From Bretschneidera sinensis (Eukaryota; Streptophyta; Magnoliopsida; Brassicales; Akaniaceae), in contig CM043700.1 of the NCBI GenBank assembly GCA_023935145.1, forward strand, positions 136,310,828 to 136,374,827: DNA of 64,000 bases. Direction: 5' to 3'. A program made the position numbers and the translations under genes. Below the pieces are notes generated by a model that did no database searches, was not told the DNA's origin, and saw only the letters and a list, made by a program, of their open reading frames with translations. Each line of letters opens with the position of its first letter. Position 1 is the stretch's first letter. Shown here one piece after another: positions 47,671-61,870 of this stretch.

Positions 47671-48594
47671 ACCTAATGGCATCTTTCTATAAGCAAATGT
47701 ACCAAAAAGGTATGTGAAGGTAGTCTTTTCTTAGTCCTCTAGTGCTATAGCAATCTGATTGTAACCACTATACCCATCTAAGAAGCAATAATAGCTATGG
47801 TCAGCTAATCTCTCTAACATCTGATCAATGAAAGGCAATAAGAAATGATCTTTTCTGGTCACTTTGTTTAGCCTTCTGTAATCAATGCATACCCTCTAAC
47901 TAGTGGTTATTCTTATAGATATTAGCTCCTCATCTTCATTCTTCACCACTGTGATCCCACTATTTTTCGGAACAACTTGGACTATATTTATCCATTTACT
48001 GTCTGAGATGGGGTAGATAATACCAACATCTAATAGTTTTAATACCTCTGCCTTTACTATCTCTTTCATGTGTGGGTTGAGTCATCTTTGAACATCCCGG
48101 GTGAGCCTTGCTTTATCCTCAAGGTAGATATGATGCATGCACTTGGCTGAACTTATCCCTTTGATGTCAGCAATGGTCCATCCGATAACAAATCTATGCT
48201 TTCTAATAGCTCTCAACAATTTCTTTTCTTCCCTAACACTTAAATTGGCAGCAACAATCACAGGTAATGTCCTATTTTTTCCCAAATAGGCATAGATTAA
48301 ATGCTCTAGCAACTGCTTCAATTCCAAGTTTGGTGCCTGGACAATAGAAATGAGAAGTGTAGTATTAGTAGGTACAAGAGGTTCAAATGGAGGGGTATCT
48401 TTTCTTGGATGTTTTGGAGAGGGCTCAAGGAGGTACACAACTCTAATGATGTCATCAGTAACATCTTCAGGTTCTTGCTCAATATCCAATCTTGTGAAGC
48501 CATGGGTAAAGGTGGTCTCCAATGGATTAATGTGATAGACCTGAAAAGCTTGCTTAACAAAACTTTGCATCATACATACATTAAAACATTTCAT
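47670..48594 (-). pseudogene. Athila copy 2 linker and RT, truncated
   Basis: 48594-48082 is a 170-aa open linker with LEDKARLTRDVQR at its end. It is followed after a stop by NPHMKEIVKAEVLKLLDVGIIYPI (RT entry), RVCIDYRRLNKVTRKDHFLLPF, DQMLERLADHSYYCFLDGYSGY (first catalytic Asp present) and FGTFAYRKM. The YVDD box is beyond the truncation. At least three stops. Confidence 0.8.
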
Positions 48595-48599
48595 ATCAT

Positions 48600-49084
48600 C
48601 TAGGTAATTTTAATGTATCAAATATTTTGAACTCTATTTTCTCACCATTTTACCTTCATACTTACTATACCATTTTTTCACACAAATCTTTGTATCAGCA
48701 ATTCTCATAAATGGTCTTCCTAAGATGATGGGGTAATGGCATAGGGCATTCTTCCATATCTAACATAATAAAATCAGCAGGCAAAATAAACTCACCTACC
48801 TTTACCAAGACATCCTCAAGAATACATCTTGGTCTTTTGATGCTTCTGTCTGCCAATTGCAATGTGATGGAAGTTGGTTGAAGCTCCCCAAACCTAGTGT
48901 TTCAAATACTATGTATGGCGGCAAATTGACACCCGCTCTTAAATCCAGTAATGCTTGCTCAAATAGCTGGTCACCTATCCTGCAGGGAAAAGAAAAACTA
49001 CCTGAATCTTTTAGCTTTGGTGGTAGCTTTCTTAACAATACCGCACTTACCTCTTCAGTTAAAGCTATTGCCTCATGTTCCTAA
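48600..49084 (-). pseudogene. Athila copy 2 protease, active site changed
   Basis: The active loop reads LLDLRAGVNLPP against LLDLGASVNLLP in copy 1, so the conserved D-x-G-A-S is lost. The frame also breaks near 48880. Confidence 0.75.
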
Positions 49085-49221
49085 AACTCCATCTTTTGAG
49101 TGCAACAATCTTTCAAAAATTTAGCATAAGCAGCTATTTGTTGAATTGCATCTAATAAAAGAATATTTATTTCTATTTTCCGTAAAGTTTCAAAAATATT
49201 AAGCAGTTTATTTTCTTCATT

Positions 49222-50688
49222 TTACTTTACTAACCTTTGCGGGAAGGGTGGTGCCTTCACCTTCTCCATTTCACTTACTTTTGATGCAGATGGTTTCTCT
49301 AGAGATGCTTGTGCAGACTCATCAGTTCCTATGACCTTACCATTTCTAAGAGTTGTAATAGCCTTCAGTTGCCGGTGACCTCCTAAATTAGGTAGTGTTT
49401 GAATTGGAAGCTCACCTTGCTTTCTGCCACTCAGTTCCTTAGCCAATTACCCCATTTGTACCTCTAGTCTTTGAATGACTTGTTCATGTTTTGTAGTGAT
49501 TTGTCTTAGCTCAGTCCAAAATTACCTTTTATCAGCCATGAACTGATCTCGTAAAGTCATCAACTGTTGTTGCTAAGTTGCCAATTACCTCACAAGACTC
49601 TCTAGGTCACTTTTATTTGATTTAGGAACTGAAAGGACTGCTAGTTGGGAGTTCCTTTGTTGCCCTTGAAGGTTTAGGGCATTCTGATTGTTAGTCCATG
49701 AGAAGTAGTTTCGGTTTCGCCATCCAAGATTGTAGGCATTTGCATATAGGTTGTTCTTAGGAGGGTAGTTGTTCGGTCTCACATAATTTGCTTGCTTTAG
49801 ATCTGCAGATGAATATAAAGGACACGTCTCAGCATTATGATCAAAATGAGAACATATAGCACATAAGTGGAGTGGTGTAGCTGGTGGACTAGGTGAGGCG
49901 TTCTGTGCAGTCATGGCTTTAACAAGCAGATCTAGCTTCCTCTCGACAGCAACTATCTGATTAGAGGATCCACCATTTAGAGTCACCTTATACATACCTT
50001 TTCTCTTAACTCCTTGTCTACCTCTAGAGGAGAATTGATGGGTGTGCTCACTTAATGTCTCAAACAACTCCATGGCTTCTTTACCGCTATTCTCCATCAG
50101 CATACCTCCACAACCTGAATCCATAATACTTTTATTAGTATCACTCAAACCTTCATAGAATGCTTGTACCAGTTCATCCTGAGGTAGATTGTGAAGTGGG
50201 CATTTGAGTAGCAGCTCATTGAAATGTCCTCATGCCTCAAAGAACAAGTCTCCATCCTTCTATTGGAAAGATTGAATCTACTTCCTCATTTGTCTTGTCT
50301 TTTGAGCTGGGAAAAACTTCCTTAGGAACTTACTGGCCAACTCTTCCCAAGTATGGATAGAAACTATAGGCAATGAATTGTACCATAGTTTAGCATTATC
50401 TTTTAATGAGAAAATGAAAATAATTAATCTGATTGCCTCTTGGTCTAGGCCCTAGATATGCTAGAACTTGCAAAGATCAAAGAATTCTCGAAGGTGGAAA
50501 TGTGGATCTTCAGCAGGTGTACCCTTAAAGTGAGTCAATGCACTGAGTATCTGCGGAGATATATAATAATTGCCTTCTGCCTCTGGTTGATAAGCAATAT
50601 ATGATGGCTGGTCGAGGTTTCGTAGGATGAAGGATTGCTTCATAGGTCTTCGCTCAGGTGGCAATTGGTTGTTAAGCTGATCCGCCAT
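49222..50688 (-). pseudogene. Athila copy 2 gag, broken
   Basis: ATG 50688 starts MADQLNNQLPPERRPMKQSF. 50148-49585 is open for 187 residues and includes the zinc knuckle CAICSHFDHNAETC. The central core (50450-50150) has frame breaks. The C-terminal part with the KELSGRK motif is at 49446-49222. It is closely related to copy 1, with separate disabling changes. Confidence 0.8.
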
Positions 50689-51082
50689 CGATGCTTCTTC
50701 CTTAAGTTCTTCTTCTATCTCTTCAATGTTGTCTCTAAGCCTTTGACGAATGGTTCGCTCAAGCTCTATATTGAGTTGAAAGAAGGTTGGATTCCTGGAT
50801 CAAAACCCTTGCATGAATCAGCTGAAATGCTTAGGTGCAACAGTTTTAGTGTTGCTACTCGGGTAGTCTCTGGACCTTTTGCACTCGATCGCACAAGGTA
50901 CTGTGCTCGATTGCAGTGCCAGAGATTGCTCTGCTGCACACTTGAATAGAGAGCAAAAAAAAAGAAAAAATAAATTAGGTTTTTGATGAAACAGAATAAA
51001 ATAGAACAGAAAAATAAAAACTGAACGAAAAATAATTCTAAACAGAAATTTAGCATAATCCCCAGCAACAGCGCTAAAAACT

Positions 51083-52073
51083 TGTTGTGTAAAAATATAC
51101 CTAATTTAATAAGCAAATATTTGAACAGTTTTACTTGCAAGTGCACATGGTCAACAGTAGCATAGTGTGCAAATGCGAGATCATCTCCACAGGGATTGGT
51201 GAATTTCGCATTAGAATCAGTTTCACAATATAAAATAATAGAAATAATTATTGAGTTTGGATTGATAATGATAAGAACACAGGGCTTTGATATCCACTAC
51301 TAATCATATTTTCCCAATAAAACAATGTGCTAATGTTTAGTCATGTCATGAATACCTACTATCGTCAACCTAAGGGCATGGTGTATACTCCTTAAGCTAT
51401 TGATTTTCCTAAGCAACGAGTTAGGCATGGTGTATACTTTAACTCTTTTATCTCTTAAAGGATTTATCATGGTGTATACTAAGTTGTTCCTTAAGAGAGC
51501 ATGTGATCCGTGAAAATCGACAAACACACAAGACCTAGGGCATGTTATGTACTCTCGGTTTCCTATGTTGATTAACCTAAGAATCTGGTGTATTCTTTTT
51601 GTTACTATTGTCAGACCCAGGACTCAGTCATCCAAATTGATCTAACTAACTAATTTATACCACATGCATATGTTGATTAGGCAAACACATATGAGGAATT
51701 TCAATAAAAACAGGCACTAATCAAGTTAAGAATCATAACACAGCTATCACAAAAGCAACAATATTTATAAATGGAAAAACATAGGTTATGCTGTTTTACT
51801 GCACGTGTGCGCTTGATCTCATGCTGTTGCCCTCGAGCGCAAGGTTGCGCTCGAGCCTTCTTCTTATGCGCTCGATCACACTTTTCTGTGCTCGATCGCA
51901 CTTGGCTGCTTCTAGGTCTTCCATAGTTTTTCCTCTGAGTTCCAGAATGCTTCCTATTCTCCAATGACCTATAGAAACACAGAAAACACAAAAAATGAAG
52001 TAAAATACGTAAACTAAGAGCTTAACAAATGTAAATTAAGGGGCTTAAATATGAATATTTAAGCACTTATCAG
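51083..52073 (-). repeat. Athila-like 5' LTR, copy 2
   Basis: Same family as the 37667 and 46234 LTRs but about 300 bp shorter, lacking the middle part between about 51750 and 51785 relative to them. Motif cluster at 51800-51905. Confidence 0.85.
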
Positions 52074-52165
52074 GAACCTCCTTGTCACGAACGTCGTCGT
52101 TACACAAGTTGTCCCCATTATGTAGGCTGGCCATGATAAGGATAAAATCTGGCTCTGATACCAAC
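52074..52165 (-). pseudogene. Chromovirus gag start and primer-binding site
   Basis: ATG at 52135 opens MASLHNGDNLCNDDVRDKEV and is cut by Athila copy 2. The primer-binding site TGGTATCAGAGCC (minus strand, 52151-52163) is a perfect complement to initiator tRNA-Met. Confidence 0.85.
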
Positions 52166-52595
52166 TGACATAGCGGAAGACTTGAGTTTAACCTTAGTGC
52201 ACCAAGGAGGAAAGAAGAACAGTGTCTTCAATCTTTTTCTTCTGGGCGCACTCTAGAATGGAGAAGAAAACAACGTTTCTTACCCAAAGATAATACACCA
52301 ACCCGCTGGTTGCAAAGATGACACTTCGAAGAGTTTTGAGAGAAATTCTCTTAACAATTCTATTAATCAAAGTTCTGAAAAATACAATAATGGGATCACC
52401 TATTTATAGTGATAGGAAAATCCTATTCCTTGTAAAAGAAGTAAATCTAGCCCTAGTAGAAAAGTAGACATAGAGTCTTAGTAGAAAAGTAAACATACAT
52501 AATCCTAATAACGAAAATAGTTTTAGAGAAATTAAAGATAATCCTAATAAGGAAAGGAAAACAAAAAAATAAATTAGTAATTATTATGTCCTACA
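52166..52595 (-). repeat. Chromovirus 5' LTR
   Basis: 430 bp, TGACATAGCGG...GTCCTACA in plus sense (TGTAGGAC...CTATGTCA in element sense), 2 bp from the primer-binding site. Its outer edge abuts SPT5 intron sequence of unit C, so the element entered that intron. The partner 3' LTR is deleted, so no target duplication can be tested. Confidence 0.8.
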
Positions 52596-53064
52596 TCACT
52601 CCTACTTTTCTTCTCTATTAATTAGAGCCTTAAAGTTATATCGTGTTATTTAAGTTCCCATAATTACACATGTTTCTATAGGTGACAAAAAAATCTTGAT
52701 TTTTTATTTTTTATCGAACTCTCCCAGTTTAACGCCCATTATATTGCAAGTGGGGAAAATGAAGGACCATGGTTCATGCCTGACATTTTGATTGATGTAC
52801 ACAAGTCTGGAGAGGACATTGTCGTGGGAGTCATCCGAGAAGTTCTTTTGGTATGTCTTCTAAAGTTATATTCAATTAATTCTCTTCTACTTTCATATCT
52901 TCCAACAAACAAAACATCAATTATAAGATTTTTTGCTGTGAGAATTAGGAATAGCCCTAGAATTTGGAATTTGATTTATAATTGTAATTCCCTAGGAATG
53001 GTTTTTAAGTTCTAATATGCATAAGTAGATTGAGTGATAAAGCTTATATTAATTGTATGAATCA

Positions 53065-54135
53065 TGTTAGGAGTAAGGGTACTATTGTAATCTCTTTATA
53101 TTGTCTTACATATAATCTGCTACAAACCTTAGGATTAGTATCTTTTCTGCCTCCATACAACATAACTACCCTCTCTCTCTAGAACCTATCTCTCTTCTTC
53201 CTCTCTTCCTCCACTGTATAAACCCTAAATCCAAACTATAACATGGTATTAGAGCTGGGACCTAGCGGTCTTGAGTAAACCCATTAAAAAAACAAAAACA
53301 AATGTAGTTAGGTTTAAATTATGTGTTTAAAATGTCTGGATTTTGGTCTTTGAGTCTTCTGGTCACACATCTATGGTTGGTATGGCCGTGCAACAAGTAG
53401 TGGATCGGAGAGTTTAAGTCTTGAACGATCTCTGCCAGATTTCGGAAGTATTCTGGTGATCATAAACAATAGTCAAGTTTGCCTTGCTCTAGTGATCAAA
53501 ACCCATCCATCAACGCTCCATTCCGGCCACTGGATGTCGTCCAATCTACGACGACTGGTTTTGCTAGATCGCAACCCTGTTTCAGATCCATATTCTTTTT
53601 GTGTTTCTCTTGAAGAAGAAGAATAAAAGACGAAAAAATGATGAGAGAGGAAGAATTATGTAACCCTTAATTTGACTCGGATCAGTTTGACCCAACTCGG
53701 GTTAGTTGCTTCTCTGTCTTGTTTTGGTGGGTTCCTACCCGAATCTGTCCTCTAGTGGATCTAACCCATTGATAGCAGCCCATTCAAGTCAAAGTCTGTG
53801 TTCGCTAGTCATGATGAAAAAGTTCAAGTCTTGTTGATCTGATGTTTCATAGGCGTGTTGCTCTGACATGTTCTTACGGTTATTGTAATTTTTGAGTTTG
53901 ATTTATTTGGGTCTATTTGTAACAAATTAGAATTGGAGTATGTTTCAACTTGAGGGAAAGTGTTAGGAGTGAGGGTAATATTGTAATCTATTTATATTGT
54001 CTTATATATAATCCATTACTAACCGTAGTATCTTTTCCGTCTCCATATAACACGGCCACCCTCTCTCTGTCTCTAGACTGTCTCTCTTCTCCCTCACTTC
54101 CCTCACTGTATAAACTCTAAATCCAAACTACAACA
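53065..54135 (+). mobile_element. TRIM-like element in SPT5 intron, copy 2
   Basis: Direct repeats 53065-53243 and 53961-54135. The primer-binding site ATGGTATTAGAGC after the 5' repeat is closer to consensus than in copy 1. Same location as 19732-20790, so inherited by duplication. Confidence 0.75.
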
Positions 54136-54312
54136 AATTTCACCCCGAAAGTCAAAACTGTTCCTATGAATCACGCCCCAAAATTGTTCCTGAGTGTAGT
54201 TTCTTTATGTCTAACCCAATGTTCATTTTCTTTCTTTATTTAGCTCATCAGCATTGCTTCTTTTAACTTGGAAGAGTTGATATCCGTGCTCAGTGTGTCT
54301 GCATGTGGATTT

Positions 54313-55195
54313 TTTTTTTTTTTTTTTTGTGAAGAGCCGGTAGCCACCCTCATAGCGACCCCGTCCCAAGTTTATTGATAAGCCCTCACTTATGGCGGAG
54401 GAAAACCGTGGTTACAAGTAAAGCATATAGGAGATTACAATAAGACAAAAACAAACCCTCCCAAACACAAACCAAACAAAACATAAAGAATCACACCCCA
54501 GATAATTAAAACCAGGGAAAACATTAAATCCTGAGAGTTGGAAGCCCCACTTTATCAAGTCTGGTAATGCCTATCAATAGCCGTGGTAAATAAAGGGGGC
54601 CTTCATAACTAACATTCCTTCCCATCTCACCTTGCCGTGCTAGAAAATCCGCCGCTTGGTTTCCTTCACGATATTGGTGGACCACCCTAAACGTTAGCCC
54701 TTCAAGAGCAACCATTAAATCTTCCCAAAAATCCCAGAGATACCACAAAATGCATCTCCCTTTCATAAGCCAATCCACTACCAGACTGGAATCACTTTCA
54801 ATAATCATATTAAAACAATTTAACCTTCTACACAAAAAAATTCCTTCTAAGATAGCTCTTAGTTCAGCACCATTGTTAATGCCGACACCAAAATGGGTAG
54901 AAAAAGCCCCCTTCACATTTCCAGACGCATCTCTTACCACACCCCCTCCCCCCGAACTCCCCGGATTACCACGACAGCTCCCATCACAGTTCAGCTTTAC
55001 CCAACCCACATGAGGTTTCGTCCAGGTTACGAATTTCTGCCGTCTCACACTATTCCTCGGACATTCAACTTGGAGCTCAGTCAAAATCTGCAAGTCATTC
55101 GAAGATAACGGACGAGATGAAATTATCTCTCCAGCTAGCAAACGAATCCAGAATTTCACAGACCACCACACTTGGTCGACACTTTCTTGCAACCC
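54313..55195 (-). mobile_element. 5'-truncated L1-like LINE
   Basis: Poly(A) tail seen as T18 at 54311-54328, with flanking duplications CTGCATGTGGATTT (54299-54312) and CTGCATGCGGATTT (55196-55209), one mismatch. Copy 1 of the SPT5 intron lacks it (21 kb region, CTGCAAGCGGATTTG). About 0.88 kb in length, holding only the RNase H end of ORF2 and the 3' UTR. Confidence 0.9.
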
Positions 55196-55201
55196 CTGCA
55201 T
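54524..55201 (-). CDS. LINE RNase H domain, open reading frame
   Basis: A 225-residue open frame ending at a stop at 54524. A plant-type RNase H domain with NCDGSCRGNPG (Asp), ELRAILEGIFL (Glu), IESDSSLVV (Asp) and HQYREGNQAADFLAR (His, Asp), so the catalytic set is present. Its apparent ATG lies in the target duplication and is accidental; the domain is the tail of a longer ORF2. The open frame suggests a fairly young insertion. It has no promoter of its own in sight. Confidence 0.8.
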   Translation of the reverse strand: MQGLQESVDQVWWSVKFWIRLLAGEIISSRPLSSNDLQILTELQVECPRNSVRRQKFVTWTKPHVGWVKLNCDGSCRGNPGSSGGGGVVRDASGNVKGAFSTHFGVGINNGAELRAILEGIFLCRRLNCFNMIIESDSSLVVDWLMKGRCILWYLWDFWEDLMVALEGLTFRVVHQYREGNQAADFLARQGEMGRNVSYEGPLYLPRLLIGITRLDKVGLPTLRI

Positions 55202-55534
55202 GCGGATTTGCTGCTTATGAATAGATAGATAGAGAGCTGGTGTTTAGTTGATTGAATTAAAATGTGGTAATTGGTAATTTTGTTGTCCAGGATGGTTCTT
55301 GTAAGGTGGTTCTCGGGTCAAATGGTGAAGGTGAAACAGTAATGGCTGTGTCTAATGAAATTGACATTGGCACCCAGGAAATCCGACAGGATCAAGATTA
55401 TCGGTGGTGCACAACGTGGTGCAACCGGCAAGTTAATTGGTGTTGATGGCACTGATGGAATTGTTAGGAAAGATGATAGGCTTGATGTTAAGATATTAGC
55501 CATGGCTATATTAGCTAAATTAGCACAACCATGA

Positions 55535-56280
55535 TGGATGACATGGTAAACAGTAAAAAATGTATATGTTCTTTTATAATTTTGAGAATTTTAGGTGGCA
55601 TTTTAGCACCACATATCTTGAATTACGCATGAAATAAATATTCTATAGCTTTTTTTTTTGGTCTTTAGAGAAATGTTGTACAAATTAATGATTCAAAACA
55701 ATGTAAAGAGAACAATTTGATACTTATCACAAAAAAATGGATACTCAAAAATGCTTTATCAATTTGTCTCGGCCCCTTCAATTTGGTTGTATATAAGTTA
55801 GGATTGGATGAGATCACGTTAGAAATCAATAATTAGTTCATTATTTAATTTTTAATATAGACATACATTGTTGAGATAAGTTATTTATCTTATTGTGTGT
55901 TGTGCTCTAATTTTTATAAGTTAAAATACTTCTAATTAATCATTCAGAATAAAGAGTACTTAATTTCAACCCTAATATTTTCTGTATCTTGTTATCAACC
56001 TGTCTTTTTTTCTGAATCAATATTATATGCTTGTGTGTGTATATATATAACACCAGTAAATAGAGCATGAAAATTGATGAACGATCTGCATGTGAAAGTT
56101 TGAGTATCATTATTCCCCAACTGTGAAACTGATGCTGAACAATCGAATTGAAACAACAAAAAACAAATTTACATCCAGAAAATGAGTACTTAATTATAAG
56201 ACTTGTATGCGCACAAGCATCAAGTCAACTTTTATAAAAACTTTTTTGAATTTAAAGATATTAAAGCTCTTAAAGCAGTT
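55535..56280. other. Convergent spacer between SPT5 and ADH, unit C
   Basis: Contains the presumed ADH 3' UTR on the minus strand. 55535-56010 aligns with 21296-21820; 56011-56280 is absent from unit B because of its deletion. Confidence 0.6.
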
Positions 56281-58584
<2,304 letters not shown>

Positions 58585-58930
58585 TTTTTTTCCTTTTTCT
58601 TGTTTTCTTCTCTACTCACAATTAAGAGCACAAAGATGAATGCTTTATGATTCACAGTCACTGAAAGATTTTTGGGTTTTGCTCTTGGTGGAATATTGTG
58701 GCACATCGTGAAGGTATTTATACTTTTATACCCAAGAATCAGTGAAAGTTTAAATCAAAGGATTTAACCAATTAATTATTCTTTAAAGGCATATATCCTA
58801 GAAACAGTTGTCACATAGACGACTTTTCAATAAGATAAAAATACGACGGGCGATGCCAAAACCATTCCCAGATTTCAGTTCCTTGGATTACAGGTCCTGG
58901 TTTTACTGTTGGTTTATATTTTGTATTATG
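58585..58930 (-). promoter_or_regulatory. ADH copy C promoter
   Basis: TATA-like TATAAAAGTATAAATA in gene sense at 58715-58730, about 130-145 bp before the ATG. Paired AAACCA cores at 58898-58903 and 58910-58915, conserved with unit A. No CACGTG was seen nearby, unlike unit A. The leader is A/G-rich with GGAAAAAAAATG at the start codon. Anoxia response is inferred from the AAACCA pair and the gene family. Confidence 0.55.
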
Positions 58931-59275
58931 ATAATGATAAAAATAGTTTATCTTTTGTATTATGATAATTACAAAGTTAGCTGTTGACCAATGATTCGGG
59001 TTGTTTAAGCTCATAGTGACCTATGATAATTTGAATTGAAATATACATCAAAATCATTGTTAAGAATCATTTAGCTTAACCAATTATCAAATTTCAAAAC
59101 TGTTTCTTCTCCTTATACTTTTATACCCAAGAATCAGAGAAAGTTTAAATCAAAGGATTTAACCAATTAATTATTCTTTAAAGGCATATATAATATTAAT
59201 TTGGTCCTAGAAACAGTGGTCACATAGACGACTTTTCAATAAGATAAAATACAACGGGCGATGCCAAAACCATTT
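58720..59275. repeat. Duplicated core-promoter block, unit C
   Basis: 58720-58872 recurs at 59115-59273 (ATACTTTTATACCCAAGAATC onward). The distal copy keeps a short segment (ATATTAATTTGGTC) present in unit A but missing from the proximal copy and from unit B. Confidence 0.85.
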
Positions 59276-61105
59276 CCACATAGACGACTTTTACTGTTGG
59301 TTTATCTTTTGTATTATGTTAATGATAAAGATAGCTGTTGAAATTTTGAATTCTTAAAGTCGATATGCTTGTCTCTAATTTTGAATTCTAATGTTTCCTC
59401 TCCTTTTACTTTTCTTTGATCGTATCAACACAGAAATATTAATGTGATGTGCCATCCGTGATGACACACGATATTTTTAAAATAAAAAATTAATTTCACA
59501 AATAAAAAAAAACACAAAATGTAAAACAATAATTTTATTATTAAACCTTAAACAATAAAAACCTTAGTTCTACAAAAAGATTCATTTTCAAATTATCTCT
59601 TGAAATAAGCTCATGGCAACTATAATTTTATCACAACACTTACTATATTTTTTAAACGGATTCCATCTGAAACATTATATGACAAGATTTTGATTCTGAG
59701 TCTTTTGTATGTTACCCGTTGGATCGCTTGTTACAGTTTTAACATCATCTTCAATATTTAGTTTTTAATTATGTTTGTCCTTCGCCATTTTTTCTCTATT
59801 TCGTCGACTGATCTAGAGATCACCTGTATCAAATAGAATCTGAGTCATGCGTCATCACTCTTGACTATTAATCAAGTGGTTATATATATATATATATATA
59901 AAGTTGTTAAATCAACATCCAATAGATCTTCACCCACATTTTGTTAATCATAGTACTTGTGGTGCACATCGATAGCCTGTAGATTCTATTACAGGATGGA
60001 TTTCCTGTATATACTTTCATGGTTTCTGATGGAATCAAACCATCAAAGGCAGAGAGACAAAGCAGTTAAAATTTTGGAATGAATAGTTTTGATGGTTTAG
60101 GCATACCAAATGGCAAATGGACAACAGTATCCAAGAAGTTTCAACATATGGTTTTAACTAGCATTTGATCAAATCCTCATCCATTTTGGAATTTTGAATC
60201 TATACCATAAATAGCTTGAAATATTAATTGTAAAATTGGCCGATGAGGTACTAGTTTAGGAGAAATATTTGGTTGACTCAGGTTTAATATATAAGTTTTT
60301 AATATATTTGAAATTTCTTTAGTAATTTTAAGAATCTTTATTGATACCGTTATTTTTTTAGTCTTACATATGTACTGACGTTATCAATAAAATCTTTCAA
60401 AATTATCAGTTCAGTTTTCAACATGTCTAAAATCAATATTTTATATCTGAGCCAGCCAAAAGTTTTCTTTAATCTAGTGTTCAAGGTTGCTTTCCCACAA
60501 CAAAGCAACCATATGGATATTTATAAAAAAAAAAAAAAAAGTGTAGTTCTCTTTTATTCTAAATATGAGTGGGTTTGATTCCTGATTTCTTATATTATGA
60601 CAATCAACGTTACAAAGTAAGTTAGCTAGCAGCCTCCATAAACACGTGAATGTTTCATATCTACTAAACTATCTAAATACAAGCTCTTCAAAATCTTCCA
60701 TTGAAATTTCAAAAGAAAAAGGACATTTGTTGGCTAATTTAGCTAGTAAATCACTTCTCATCACATAATAGATATGAAATCAAATTTCACATCTTACGAA
60801 AATACCAACTATTAAGGAATAAGAAAAAAAAAATGTTACTTTCTATTGAAAGATTTCTTGATTAGACCAAATTAATTAGCATCACTTTTTTGTTTTAGAA
60901 AGAGAGAGAGAGAGAGATTTAATGCACTCGATCCACAAAGACTTGGTCCTTGAGTTTGGCTCGTTTGAACTCCGAGTCAAACTCGAGCTCGAATATTGAC
61001 TCATTTAGCCTAACGAGCCAAACCCTAACTTTAAGAAGCTCAATTTATTAAGCTTGTAAGCCAACTTGATAGTAAAGTTTTTTAATTTATATTTTATTTT
61101 CATAA

Positions 61106-61146
<41 letters not shown>

Positions 61147-61870
61147 TAAGGTTGAGCTACACAATGCTAGTTAATGATTGAGTTCATGTATGTTTGAACT
61201 TGAGACAAAGTAAAGTAATGTCAAAACAAACTCAAGCTCAAAAAAATGTAGATTTCATAACGATGGTTGTCAAAAATGACACTATATCAGATTTGGAGAT
61301 AAATTACGCTAACATGGTAATATCAAAGATTGGGGAATAAATTAAAAGAGTGAGTTATCTTCCGTCGAAGAAATTTTTGTTTAAACCTTAGAGAGAGAGT
61401 CTCTCTTAATTGGACGATGTTGACGCACTCGATCAACAAAAACTTGGTCCAAAATAAATTTCTCTATGTTGCCTACGAGTAAATGTGAGAATTTTGACTC
61501 ATATCCATTGTACTTATTGGGTTCACCTGCTAAAAATACCTCTATAGTGTAGTGCAAATCACAATTATATCACTTTATTTTAAAATTATATTAATTTACC
61601 TTTAAACCCCGATCATAGATAGTCTAAATTGGACAAAAATATCTTATAACAATCATTTGTCAAAAATTAAGTATTATCAAACAAACATACTTTCACTTCA
61701 CATTACATTTATGTGATTTTGATCAATTTGAAATAACTATAATTGGAGCTTAAAGTACATTGTCAAGTCAGGTATTTGTAGCAATTGTCTCGTGGTGGAA
61801 GTCTAGATTGGAGTCAAATTACAATTGAAACGTGGCGTTTGTGCTGTCGTGTAATTTAAGTGATTTGAGT
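59276..61870. other. Distal upstream DNA of unit C
   Basis: Homologous in patches to units A and B: (TA)n at 59880-59900, the conserved block 59900-60215, CTCGAG-rich repeat 60940-61240 with (TA)n at 61113-61142, and single-copy 82-bp segment 61535-61612. Several deletions relative to A. The SIRE empty site is at about 61731. From 61735 to 61870 it matches 18013-18150. No gene. Confidence 0.6.

Larger units (their letters stand above)
47669..52073 (-). mobile_element. Athila-like element, copy 2, 3'-truncated
   Basis: Minus orientation. 5' LTR 51083-52073 (991 bp); primer-binding region 51059-51076; gag, protease, linker and RT as far as GTFAYRKMPLG, where it stops at about 47670. The rest of pol, env-like ORF and 3' LTR are absent. 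It entered the chromovirus gag just after codon 20 (52074), and a later deletion removed its 3' half plus some chromovirus gag. Confidence 0.85.
52600..55534 (+). pseudogene. SPT5: SPT5 3'-end fragment, copy 2 (unit C)
   Basis: Only two exons remain: 52751-52850 (EGPWFMPDILIDVHKSGED, VVGVIREVL) and 55291-55534 (DGSCKVVLGSNGEGE to ILAKLAQP and stop). The CTR exons present in copy 1 are absent, removed with the DNA between the SIRE and the gypsy. The extra T in AATCCGACAGG is shared with copy 1, and there are further small deletions near 55370, so the frame is broken. Its last intron carries the shared TRIM and a private LINE insertion. Confidence 0.85.
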
